Assembly (NCBI GenBank): GCA_009744235.1
Contig: WPHV01000009.1
Location: 186,001-250,000 of the forward strand
Origin: Gillisella vitis
GTDB taxonomy: Bacteria; Pseudomonadota; Alphaproteobacteria; Rhizobiales; Rhizobiaceae
Direction: 5' to 3'
Length of the DNA stretch: 64,000 nt
Shown here piece after piece: positions 1-7,822 of this stretch. How positions within the stretch are numbered: the stretch's first letter is position 1; every line of letters starts with the position of its first letter. The position numbers and the translations under genes are program-made. Under the pieces are notes generated by a model. The model did no database searches. It was given only the letters and a program-made list of their open reading frames with translations, and was not told the origin of the DNA.

Positions 1-552
1 GATTTGACAAATTTTCTAAAAGGCGGGCCACCACCCGTCTATGTCGGCTTCGGCAGCATGGTTGGGCCGGATGGAGGACGCTTCACCGATATTGTGTTGC
101 AAGCGGTACGCAAGACGGGCAAACGCATTGTGCTTGCCAGTGGTTGGGGCGGTCTCAATGGCGCGGACAGCGAGGCTGGGGGCAATATCTTCCGGATTGA
201 CCGAGCGCCGCATGACTGGCTATTTCCGAGAATGGCGCTGGCGGTTCACCACGGCGGCGCTGGCACGACGACCGCTGCGGCACGTGCTGGCATTGCCTCG
301 GTGGTTGTGCCATTCTTTGGCGATCAGCCATTTTGGGGCAGTCGCCTTGAAAAACTCGGCGTTGCTCCGCCAGCACTGGACCGTGCTGCCTTGACCTCAG
401 ATGCCTTAGCCTCGGCAATTATCTCTGCCGACGGTGACGATATGCGTCGTCACGCAGCAGACCTTGGTCAACGTATGCGGGCAGAAGACGGGATCGCTAT
501 GGCTATTGCGGCAATAGAAAGCCTTGGCGTGAAAAGCAAATGGTCAGCCTGA
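1..552 (+). CDS. UDP-glycosyltransferase (GT1/MGT type), 3' part only
   Basis: The reading frame is open from the first base of the window, so the true start lies upstream and only the last 183 codons are visible. This part is the C-terminal nucleotide-sugar-binding lobe of a GT1-type glycosyltransferase: VYVGFGSM opens the domain, HHGGAGTT is the donor-binding HxGxGT signature, and PFFGDQPFWG continues it. Family members move a sugar from a UDP- or dTDP-sugar to a lipid, sterol, antibiotic or other small acceptor in the cytosol. The acceptor cannot be judged because the N-terminal lobe is missing. It ends 20 bases before the convergent lactonase gene. Confidence 0.85.
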   Translation, partial: DLTNFLKGGPPPVYVGFGSMVGPDGGRFTDIVLQAVRKTGKRIVLASGWGGLNGADSEAGGNIFRIDRAPHDWLFPRMALAVHHGGAGTTTAAARAGIASVVVPFFGDQPFWGSRLEKLGVAPPALDRAALTSDALASAIISADGDDMRRHAADLGQRMRAEDGIAMAIAAIESLGVKSKWSA

Positions 553-572
553 CCTTTGCGTGACAGATCCTG

Positions 573-1463
573 TCAGGCTGCACCGTTCCGGTTCAGGGAA
601 ATTGCATAGAGACTGGTTGTTGCGGTTATGAACAATCGATGCTTGCCACGCCCGCCGAAGCAAAGATTGGAGACCGTTTCCGGCACCAGGATCTTGCCCA
701 TCAAATGACCGTCCGGGGCGATACAGTGGACACCATCGGCAGCCGAGGACCAGAGATAGCCGTCGCTATCGAGCCGCATCCCGTCGGCACAGCCCTTGTC
801 GATCACATGAAACACGTCGCCGCCGGTTAGCTTCCATCCGTCATCGACATCGAACACGCGGATATGCTGCGGATCTTGGCTATGCATACGACCGGTATCG
901 GCCACGTAAAGCCGTTTTTCATCCGGGCTGAAGGCCAATCCGTTTGGGCAGTTGAAATCGGTCAACACGGCAGAAATCGCCCCGGATGGATCGACACGGT
1001 AGACATTGCAGGGCAATTCCTGCTCGCTTTTCGTGCCTTCATAATCGGTGGCGATACCGTAATGCGGATCGCTGAACCAGATCGCCCCATCGGAAGCCAC
1101 AATTACATCGTTGGGTGAATTGAGCCGCTTACCCTCAAAGCTATCGGCAATCACTGTGATCGTGCCGTCATACTCAGTGCGGGTCACACGCCGCGTGCCG
1201 TGCTCACAACTGACCAAGCGCCCTTGCCTGTCGCGGGTATGGCCATTGGCAAAATTGGAGGGTGCACGAAAGGTGGTGAGACTGCCATCCGGCGTCCAGC
1301 GCAGGATACGATTGTTGGGGATGTCGGAAAACAGCAGGCAATCCAGGTCGCCAAACCAGACAGGTCCTTCCACCCAATCGAAACCGGTTGCCAATTGCTT
1401 GACCGGGGCATTGCCCATCACAAACCGGCCAAAGGCGGGATCGGAGATCTCAAAGAACGACAT
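573..1463 (-). CDS. SMP-30/gluconolactonase family lactonase
   Basis: A 296-residue six-bladed beta-propeller lactonase, expected to hydrolyse an aldonolactone to the open sugar acid with a divalent metal. Family marks are the N-terminal WVEGPVW motif with the metal-binding Glu, the NSPNDVIV stretch, and CPNGLAFSPDEKRLYVADT with conserved Asn and Asp ligands. I chose ATG 1463 (MSFFEISD) rather than the longer frame from 1595, because GGGAGG lies just upstream and similarity begins there. It is divergent from a GlcG-like protein and a beta-hydroxyacid dehydrogenase, so it probably acts in the same unidentified sugar-acid pathway. A second family member lies at 24301. The substrate is not known. 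Confidence 0.85.
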   Translation of the reverse strand: MSFFEISDPAFGRFVMGNAPVKQLATGFDWVEGPVWFGDLDCLLFSDIPNNRILRWTPDGSLTTFRAPSNFANGHTRDRQGRLVSCEHGTRRVTRTEYDGTITVIADSFEGKRLNSPNDVIVASDGAIWFSDPHYGIATDYEGTKSEQELPCNVYRVDPSGAISAVLTDFNCPNGLAFSPDEKRLYVADTGRMHSQDPQHIRVFDVDDGWKLTGGDVFHVIDKGCADGMRLDSDGYLWSSAADGVHCIAPDGHLMGKILVPETVSNLCFGGRGKHRLFITATTSLYAISLNRNGAA

Positions 1464-1579
1464 GACGGAGCGCCTCCCAACACTTGATAGTCTGGACTTG
1501 GTATTCGGGTTCGAAAAATCAAACTGACAGTGATCGGTGAAACACCCATTCCTACTCGCCAAGCTGGACCGGTTCGAAT

Positions 1580-1595
1580 ATGGTATCGATAACAT
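1580..1595. promoter_or_regulatory. Palindromic operator candidate in a divergent promoter region
   Basis: The 164 bp between the divergent genes at 1463 and 1628 contain ATGGTATCGATAACAT, a 16-base palindrome with one mismatched pair. Its ATG-N-TATCGATA-N-CAT layout resembles LacI-family operators of sugar-acid regulators. Two copies of ACCGGT (1568-1573 and 1597-1602) flank it. No regulator gene is next to it in this window. Confidence 0.4.
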
Positions 1596-1627
1596 GACCG
1601 GTAGAAACTGCCAAGGGAGAGCATGCC

Positions 1628-2047
1628 ATGAGCTTTACGATACCCTCAAGCGCCTTGAGCGACGAAGGCGTCGCCACGCTTTTGCGCGCCGCAATCGATG
1701 CCGCGACGGCGATGGGCCAGCCGCAATGCATTATCATTGTCGATCACAGCGGCGTAGAACTGGCTTCGTTTCGCATGCGCGGCTCGCGCTATCTTTCCCT
1801 AAAAAGCGCGAGGGCAAAGGCACGGACCGCAGCCTCGCTTGCCGCGCCCAGCCATAGCGTTCCCGACCACGCCAAATTGTTGCTGGCCGCAGCAACTCAA
1901 GGCGAAGCGACGGGGTTGAGGGGCGGCTTGCCCATTAAAGTCAACGGCATGTTGCTTGGTGGGATCGGCATTGGCTCCGGCTCGGGTGAGCAGGACGAAG
2001 ACGTGGCGCGCGCAGCCCTTGCCGCCATCGGAGCGGACCTGTCATGA
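1628..2047 (+). CDS. GlcG/HbpS-like small protein
   Basis: A 139-residue protein of the GlcG/HbpS (heme-degrading domain) family, a small alpha/beta fold often found beside oxidoreductases and glycolate or hydroxyacid genes. Family-like segments are the central hydrophobic strand CIIIVDHSG, the LKSARAKARTAASL helix, and the glycine-rich tail GLPIKVNGMLLGGIGIGSG. AGGGAGA sits 7 bases before the ATG. The stop codon overlaps the start of the next gene, so the two are probably co-translated. Whether it binds heme or another ligand cannot be told, and this family name does not establish an activity. Confidence 0.75.
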   Translation: MSFTIPSSALSDEGVATLLRAAIDAATAMGQPQCIIIVDHSGVELASFRMRGSRYLSLKSARAKARTAASLAAPSHSVPDHAKLLLAAATQGEATGLRGGLPIKVNGMLLGGIGIGSGSGEQDEDVARAALAAIGADLS

Positions 2048-2916
2048 TGCGGATCGCCTTTCTCGGCACTGGCTTGATGGGAGAGCCAATGGCCCGTCAT
2101 CTGGCTGCGGATTTCGAGGTCACCGTCTGGAATCGCTCCATACAAAAGGCGCAAGCCTTGTCCGACGTGGCCCGCATTGCCGCCAGCCCGGCAGAGGCAG
2201 CCAAAGGTGCGGATGTGGTGATTTCCATGCTGCTCGATGGTCCGGCCACCCGCGCCACACTGGAGGATAGCGGTGCAATGGCTGCGGCAGGCGATGGCGC
2301 GCTGATTATCGACATGGGATCGGTAGAACCGGCCTGCGACCGAGATCTTGCGGCGCTGGCTCAGCAAATGGGCAAGCGTTTCCTCGATGCCCCCGTCTCC
2401 GGCGGCGTGGCTGGCGCCAAGGCAAAAACGCTGTCGATTTTCGTTGGCGGCGCGCCGGAGGATTTCGCGGCAGCCGTGCCGGTTTTCGAAAAACTGGGCC
2501 GCCCGACGCTGATGGGGCCGGTCGGCACCGGCCAGACGGCGAAACTCGCCAATCAGTTGATCGTCGCCGTCACCATCGGCGCGGTCGCGGAAGCCTTTCG
2601 GCTGGCACAATCGGCGGGATGCGATCCGGCAACGCTGCGCGGTGCATTGCAGGGCGGCTTTGCCGATAGCCGGATTCTCGATCTGCATGGCGAGCGGATG
2701 GTGACCGGCAATTTCACACCGGGTGGACGTTCCGCCGCGCAGTTGAAAGACTTAAACAATGCGCTTTCGGTCGCTGCCGAGCACGCCCTGACCTTGCCAC
2801 TCTCTGAAACGGTGCGGGCGGGCTTCACAGACCTGGTGCAGAACAAAGGCGGCGCAGATCTCGACCACTCGGCCTATTATCTCTGGCTGCAACAAATCCA
2901 GCCTGTTCAGGAATAA
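2044..2916 (+). CDS. NAD(P)-dependent beta-hydroxyacid dehydrogenase
   Basis: A 290-residue member of the 3-hydroxyisobutyrate/tartronate-semialdehyde reductase family. It should reversibly oxidise a beta-hydroxyacid to the semialdehyde with NAD(P). The N-terminal Rossmann motif is FLGTGLMG, the substrate signature is FLDAPVSGG near residues 116-124, and the catalytic lysine is in GTGQTAKLANQ. The gene overlaps the GlcG-like gene (ATGA) and ends in front of a strong hairpin. With the divergent lactonase it suggests an acid-sugar breakdown route. An alternative start is ATG 2047. Substrate is not determined. Confidence 0.85.
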   Translation: MMRIAFLGTGLMGEPMARHLAADFEVTVWNRSIQKAQALSDVARIAASPAEAAKGADVVISMLLDGPATRATLEDSGAMAAAGDGALIIDMGSVEPACDRDLAALAQQMGKRFLDAPVSGGVAGAKAKTLSIFVGGAPEDFAAAVPVFEKLGRPTLMGPVGTGQTAKLANQLIVAVTIGAVAEAFRLAQSAGCDPATLRGALQGGFADSRILDLHGERMVTGNFTPGGRSAAQLKDLNNALSVAAEHALTLPLSETVRAGFTDLVQNKGGADLDHSAYYLWLQQIQPVQE

Positions 2917-2924
2917 CGGGCTCA

Positions 2925-2956
2925 ACCATACTCCCGGTTATCGCCGGGAGTATGGT
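2925..2956. terminator. Bidirectional hairpin terminator between convergent genes
   Basis: A perfect 13-bp inverted repeat (2925-2937 and 2944-2956) with a six-base loop TTATCG sits between the convergent genes ending at 2916 and 2966. It lacks a long T run but its position and strength fit a shared terminator. Confidence 0.75.
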
Positions 2957-2965
2957 AACGACTGA

Positions 2966-4501
2966 TTATTCGACGTCGAATTTCACGCCCTGGGCCAAGG
3001 GCAACGAGCGTCCAAAATTCACCGTATTGGTGGCGCGGCGCATATAGGCTTTCCAGGCATCCGAGCCGGATTCGCGCCCGCCACCGGTTTCCTTCTCGCC
3101 TCCGAACGCGCCGCCGATTTCAGCACCGGATGGGCCGATATTGACATTGGCAATGCCGCAATCGGAGCCACGGTCCGACAGGAAGGCTTCAGCTTCGCGC
3201 AGATCATTGGTGAAGATCGACGAGGACAGGCCCTGCGGCACGTCGTTATTCAGCGCCAATGCGGCATCAAAATCGTTGTAGCGGATCACATAGAGGATCG
3301 GCGCAAAGGTTTCATCCTTCACAGGCCCGGTCTGGGAGGGCATTTCCACCAGGGCGGGGCGCACGTAATAGGCCGAAGCTGCCTCTTCTTCGCGTACCCG
3401 CATGCCGCCATGCACCACGCCGCCAGCCGCCTTTGCCGCAGTCAGCGCGGTTTGCATCGCCTCATAGGCGCGGCCATCAATCAACGGTCCAACCAGCGTG
3501 CCGGTCTCCAGCGGATTGCCGATGGTGACGGAGCCATAGGCCTTGATCAGCCGGGGAACCAGCGTGTCATACACGCTGTCATGCACGAACAGGCGGCGAA
3601 GCGTCGTGCAGCGCTGGCCAGCCGTACCCATGGCGGCAAAGGCGACGCCGCGCAGGGTCAGGTCGAGATCGGCAGTTGGGCCGACGATTGCGGCGTTATT
3701 GCCACCCAGTTCCAGGATTGACCGGGCAAATCGAGCCGCCAGACGCGGACCGACCGCCCGGCCCATGGCTGTCGAACCGGTTGCCGAAACCAGTGGCACT
3801 TTCGGATGATCAACCAGCACTTCGCCAATGGCGCGTTCACCGATCAGCACGGTCGAAAGCCCGTCCGGTGGGCTGCCGCCAGCGGCCACATAACGGCGGA
3901 CGGCTTTTTCGAAAATCGCCTGAGTGGCAAGGGCGGTAATCGGCGTCTTTTCCGATGGCTTCCAGACAGTCGAATTGCCGCAGACCAGGGCCAGCGCCGC
4001 ATTCCAGCACCAGACGGCAACCGGGAAATTGAAGGCCGAGATAATGCCGGTGACGCCGAGGGGATGCCAGGTTTCCATCATCCGGTGTTCGCTGCGTTCG
4101 GTGGCAATGGTCAGGCCGTAAAGCTGACGCGACAGGCCGACCGCGAAATCGCAAATGTCGATCATTTCCTGCACTTCGCCAAGCCCTTCGGAGGTGACCT
4201 TACCAACCTCGATGGACACGAGACGACCGAGATCGTCCTTATGAGCCCGTAATTCCTCGCCCAGCAAGCGCACCAATTCGCCGCGCTTGGGGGCCGGCAC
4301 CAGGCGCCATTGAAGGAAAGCGGCATGCGCATTGTCGATGGCCTTGCTTGCCTCATCGCTGGACACTGTTGCAAGCGTGGCAAGCGTGCTGCCATCCACA
4401 GGCGATGTGACCGCCAGCGAACCGCCCGACAAAGTCCCGGCGGAAACACCGAGATTTGCAAGAATGCGCGATACATCGGCAGGCAGGTTGAGTTTCGACA
4501 T
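2966..4501 (-). CDS. amaB: Alpha-aminoadipate semialdehyde dehydrogenase (ALDH7 family)
   Basis: A 511-residue aldehyde dehydrogenase of the ALDH7/antiquitin subgroup. It oxidises aminoadipate semialdehyde, the open form of piperideine-6-carboxylate, to alpha-aminoadipate with NAD+. The catalytic Cys298 lies in GTAGQRCTTLRR and the general base Glu264 in ILELGGNN. The C-terminal FGGEKETGGGRESGSDAW segment is typical of this subgroup. ATG 4501 is preceded by AAGGAAAG, which favours it over the longer frame from 4534. It lies 53 bp downstream of an FAD oxidase of the pipecolate-oxidase type on the same strand, so the pair matches AmaA-AmaB of D-lysine/pipecolate catabolism in pseudomonads. Confidence 0.85.
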   Translation of the reverse strand: MSKLNLPADVSRILANLGVSAGTLSGGSLAVTSPVDGSTLATLATVSSDEASKAIDNAHAAFLQWRLVPAPKRGELVRLLGEELRAHKDDLGRLVSIEVGKVTSEGLGEVQEMIDICDFAVGLSRQLYGLTIATERSEHRMMETWHPLGVTGIISAFNFPVAVWCWNAALALVCGNSTVWKPSEKTPITALATQAIFEKAVRRYVAAGGSPPDGLSTVLIGERAIGEVLVDHPKVPLVSATGSTAMGRAVGPRLAARFARSILELGGNNAAIVGPTADLDLTLRGVAFAAMGTAGQRCTTLRRLFVHDSVYDTLVPRLIKAYGSVTIGNPLETGTLVGPLIDGRAYEAMQTALTAAKAAGGVVHGGMRVREEEAASAYYVRPALVEMPSQTGPVKDETFAPILYVIRYNDFDAALALNNDVPQGLSSSIFTNDLREAEAFLSDRGSDCGIANVNIGPSGAEIGGAFGGEKETGGGRESGSDAWKAYMRRATNTVNFGRSLPLAQGVKFDVE

Positions 4502-4554
4502 CGATATGATCTTTCCTTGAAACGTCGTTTGCATGTGAATGGTATTGATGCGGA

Positions 4555-5838
4555 TCAGAACCGGCTATCCGCCAGATGAGCGATTTGCGCGCCCGCTTCG
4601 TAGTAAATTTCCTTTACGGTGCGCAACGCAATGGTTTCCGGCTCGGATAGCGGCAAGGGCAGATCCGCCTCGCCGATCTCGCCCAGAACCAATTGCGCCA
4701 ATGTCCGCCCGAAAGACGTGCCGGGCGCAATGCCACGACCATTATAGCCGCTAAAGCCGACAACCCGCTTGGCAAAGCGGTGGAAGCGCGGCACGGCATC
4801 ACTTGTCATGCCGATCTTGCCATACCATTCCGTCTCAAACTCGACATCACCCAATTGCGGAAACAGCCGCTTCAGGCTGCGCTTGGCCCAGGCTCGGTGG
4901 ACTGCCGCCCCGCCATGGCGCAACGCCCCGACACTGCCGAATACCAGCCGACCGGCCTGATCCATGCGGAAGGATGAGAGGATTTCCCTGGTATCCCAAC
5001 AGCCCTCGCGGTTCGCCAACAAGGAGCGGCGCAAATTTTCGCCAAGCGGCACAGTGGCAAAGTTGAAATAGGGAAGATGCATCTGCTCTTCCCGCACGCT
5101 TTTCCAGGGACCGGTGGAATAGGCATCGGTGGACACGATAATCCAGCGGCAGGAGACGTGGCCGGAGGCAGTCTTCACCACCCAGCTTTCGCCTTCCCGC
5201 TCGGTTTCCACCACCGGGCTGCCGGTGAAAATCCGCACACCGGCGCGAATGGCCGCAGCAGCAAGCCCTCGCGCATAGGCAAGCGGTTGCAACGTTCCGG
5301 CCCGGGGATCAAACAGCGAACCGGCATAGGCAGTGCTTCCGACGCGAAATGCCGTCTCCTCGGCAGATAGAAGCTCGACCGGCGCACCGCGCGCCACCCA
5401 TTGCCGGTGACGGTTCTGCAACTCCTCCAGCCCGGTGCTGCCGACGGCCAGATGCAGCGTGCCATTGGTTTCCAACTCGCAGGCGATGCCGTGTTTTTCG
5501 ATTGTCTCGCGCACCAACAGCGGCGCTTCGCCCAATTGCTTCAGCGCCCGCTCTCCATGCACAGGGCCAAGCACCTTGGGCACGTCGTCCGGCATCACCC
5601 ACATGCCGCCATTGATCAGCCCGACATTGCGGCCCGCGCCGCCAAAGCCGATCTCAACCGCTTCCAGCAACACAACGGAAACCCCGGCCTCGGCCAGATG
5701 CAAGGCGGCTGACAGGCCGGTATAGCCGCCGCCGACCACGACGACATCGGCAATCAGGTGTTCAGTGAGCACCGATGTGGACGGCGGCGATGGCGCGGTT
5801 CGCTCCCATAGCCCGTGCGATCTTGGATTCCCCTGCAT
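4555..5838 (-). CDS. amaA: FAD-dependent amine oxidase, probable L-pipecolate oxidase
   Basis: A 427-residue oxidoreductase of the DAO (glycine oxidase/sarcosine oxidase) fold. The FAD dinucleotide-binding motif VVVGGGYTG covers residues 33-41, followed by the Glu of LLEA. GRNVGLINGG and the late GYNGRGIAPGTSFG segment are usual in this family. ATG 5838 is chosen because AAGGGAA is upstream and the family match starts there. The next gene is the ALDH7 dehydrogenase, so the likely reaction is oxidation of L-pipecolate to piperideine-6-carboxylate. The function is inferred from the pairing; the fold alone would also allow oxidation of another cyclic or N-methyl amine. Confidence 0.7.
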   Translation of the reverse strand: MQGNPRSHGLWERTAPSPPSTSVLTEHLIADVVVVGGGYTGLSAALHLAEAGVSVVLLEAVEIGFGGAGRNVGLINGGMWVMPDDVPKVLGPVHGERALKQLGEAPLLVRETIEKHGIACELETNGTLHLAVGSTGLEELQNRHRQWVARGAPVELLSAEETAFRVGSTAYAGSLFDPRAGTLQPLAYARGLAAAAIRAGVRIFTGSPVVETEREGESWVVKTASGHVSCRWIIVSTDAYSTGPWKSVREEQMHLPYFNFATVPLGENLRRSLLANREGCWDTREILSSFRMDQAGRLVFGSVGALRHGGAAVHRAWAKRSLKRLFPQLGDVEFETEWYGKIGMTSDAVPRFHRFAKRVVGFSGYNGRGIAPGTSFGRTLAQLVLGEIGEADLPLPLSEPETIALRTVKEIYYEAGAQIAHLADSRF

Positions 5839-6053
5839 GACAGTTCCCTTATATCGCAACCGAACCGGAAGCCGGGCAAAACGGCAGCAATTATTCTGCC
5901 AAAACACTAGCAAGTGCTGAACCAGTCCGCCAGTGCGCAATTATCGATGTTTCTGCAAGAGTTCTTTCCCAAATGGAATGACCTCAGGCAAAAGACCGCC
6001 TATAGAAAACCATGTCGCCCTTCTCGCCAGTCCGATCTATGCCCGGAGCCTCC
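5839..6053. promoter_or_regulatory. Divergent promoter region between amaA-like gene and lysR
   Basis: This 215-bp gap separates the divergent oxidase and LysR genes and must hold both promoters. LysR proteins usually bind T-N11-A sites in such gaps. I see AT-rich stretches around 5886-5965 but no site I would name. Confidence 0.4.
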
Positions 6054-6953
6054 ATGCAAAGTCCCCGTCGTTTCCTGCCCTCCCTGCATCTTCTTTCGGC
6101 TTTTGAGGCCGCAGCCCGCACCGGCAGCGTCACGGCGGCAGCGCGGGAATTGAGCCTGACGCAAAGCGCGGTCAGCCGGCAGATCAAGGCGCTGGAAGAG
6201 CAGCTTGGCGTCGAGCTGTTTCACCGCGAACGCCAGACGATCCGGCTGACGGCAGGCGGCAATATCTATGCCCGTGAAATCCGCGATGCGCTACGGATCA
6301 TCAGCACCGCATCGCTGACTCTGAAGGCCAATCCGTTCGGAGGGACGCTCAATCTCGCCATTCTGCCAACCTTCGGCACCCGATGGTTGGCCCCGCGCCT
6401 GCCGGGATTTCTCAGCCGCCACCCCGGCATCACCATCAATCTCGTCACCAAGCTTTCCTATTTCGATTTTCGACTGGAGCCGGTCGATGCTGCCATCCAC
6501 TTCGGTCTGGCCGATTGGCAGGGCGCGGAAATGTCGCTGCTGCGCTCTGAAACCGTCATTCCAGCCTGTAGCCCTGAGCTGCGCGACACCTACCGGTTTC
6601 AGACCCCACTGGATCTGCGCCAGGCCCCTCTTCTCCATCTCACCACCCGCCCCGATGCCTGGGAACGCTGGCTGGCCAGCAATGACGTGCAATCCGACCA
6701 GGTGCGCGGCATGTTGTTCGACCAGTTCGCAACAGCCGCTCAAGCCGCCATGGCAGGGCTTGGTGTCGCGCTGCTGCCTGAATTCCTGATCGAAGAGGAA
6801 ATGGCCTCCGGTCGCCTGGTCAAGGCTATTGATAGGCCGATGCAAAGCACGGAGGCCTATTATCTTGTTTGGCCGAATGAACGCGGTTCACACCCGCCTT
6901 TGCAGGCCTTTCGAGACTGGATATTGGAAGAAACCGCAGACGACAGACGCTAG
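6054..6953 (+). CDS. LysR family transcriptional regulator (GcvA-like)
   Basis: A 299-residue LysR-type regulator. The winged helix-turn-helix spans about residues 8-65, with the recognition region TGSVTAAARELSLTQSAVSRQ, shown here only as its core LTQSAVSRQ. A substrate-binding-like effector domain fills the rest, with FGTRWLAPRLPGF and GLGVALLPEF as typical GcvA-subgroup segments. I prefer ATG 6054 (MQSPRRFLPS) over 6012, because CGGAG precedes it and homologues begin close to PSLHLLSAFEAAA. It is divergent from the amaA/amaB-like pair and most likely activates that operon in response to lysine, pipecolate or a downstream intermediate. Confidence 0.85.
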   Translation: MQSPRRFLPSLHLLSAFEAAARTGSVTAAARELSLTQSAVSRQIKALEEQLGVELFHRERQTIRLTAGGNIYAREIRDALRIISTASLTLKANPFGGTLNLAILPTFGTRWLAPRLPGFLSRHPGITINLVTKLSYFDFRLEPVDAAIHFGLADWQGAEMSLLRSETVIPACSPELRDTYRFQTPLDLRQAPLLHLTTRPDAWERWLASNDVQSDQVRGMLFDQFATAAQAAMAGLGVALLPEFLIEEEMASGRLVKAIDRPMQSTEAYYLVWPNERGSHPPLQAFRDWILEETADDRR

Positions 6954-6979
6954 CCTACCGAATAATGAGAAAAACGGCC

Positions 6980-7009
6980 TTGCAATTTCTGCAACTTCAA
7001 TTCTATGTT
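6980..7009 (+). promoter_or_regulatory. Sigma-70-like promoter for the riboswitch-ribH2 transcript
   Basis: TTGCAA (6980-6985) and TATGTT (7004-7009) are 18 bases apart. A start of transcription about seven bases later would coincide with the first paired bases of the FMN riboswitch at 7015, which supports the assignment. Confidence 0.45.
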
Positions 7010-7014
7010 ATAAC

Positions 7015-7155
7015 TGTTCTCAGGGCGGGGTGAAATTCCCCACCGGCGGTATCGGGCTTGCCCGGAGCCCGCGAGCGCTTTCAGGGCAACCTGGGAGGTC
7101 AGCAGATCCGGTGCGATGCCGGAGCCGACGGTATAGTCCGGATGGAAGAGAGCAT
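7015..7155 (+). promoter_or_regulatory. FMN riboswitch (RFN element)
   Basis: The region carries the conserved RFN core: TCAGGGCGGGGTGAAATTCC near 7020-7039, the CACCGGCGGTA segment, GCCCGCGAGCG, a GATCCGGTGCGATGCCGGAG block and the closing AGTCCGGATGGAAGAGAG. The outer stem pairs TGTTCTC (7015-7021) with GAGAGCA (7148-7154). It binds FMN and normally lowers expression of riboflavin genes when FMN is plentiful. Here it lies 129 bases upstream of a lumazine synthase gene, an arrangement known from Rhizobiales. Confidence 0.95.
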
Positions 7156-7169
7156 GCAGAAAGACCTAA

Positions 7170-7264
7170 GCGGAGCTCCGTCTCCGCAACGGGTGTATAC
7201 TGCTGTTCGCCCAAGGGAAAATTTGCCGCCTCCGTGCGGTGTTCCAGCCAACTCCGTTTGGCTG
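7170..7264 (+). promoter_or_regulatory. Three consecutive stem-loops with identical CTCCGT loops (riboswitch leader)
   Basis: Between the FMN aptamer and ribH2 there are three hairpins. They are GCGGAG/CTCCGC (7170-7187), CCGC/GCGG (7226-7239) and CAGCCAA/TTGGCTG (7245-7264), and each encloses exactly the six bases CTCCGT. The last ends 6 bases before the GAAAGG ribosome-binding site. Together they probably form part of the expression platform; the identical loops are unexplained. Confidence 0.6.
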
Positions 7265-7265
7265 A

Positions 7266-7760
<495 letters not shown>

Positions 7761-7766
7761 AATATC

Positions 7767-7798
7767 GCCGCCCAAAGCCTGCTGGGGCTTTGGGCGGC
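7767..7798 (+). terminator. Intrinsic terminator after ribH2
   Basis: A perfect 13-bp inverted repeat (7767-7779 and 7786-7798) with loop TGCTGG is followed by a T-rich stretch. It begins 6 bases after the ribH2 stop and also serves the convergent transporter operon ending at 7823. Confidence 0.85.
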
Positions 7799-7822
7799 TC
7801 TTCTCTTTGGTCGGTTTTATTA

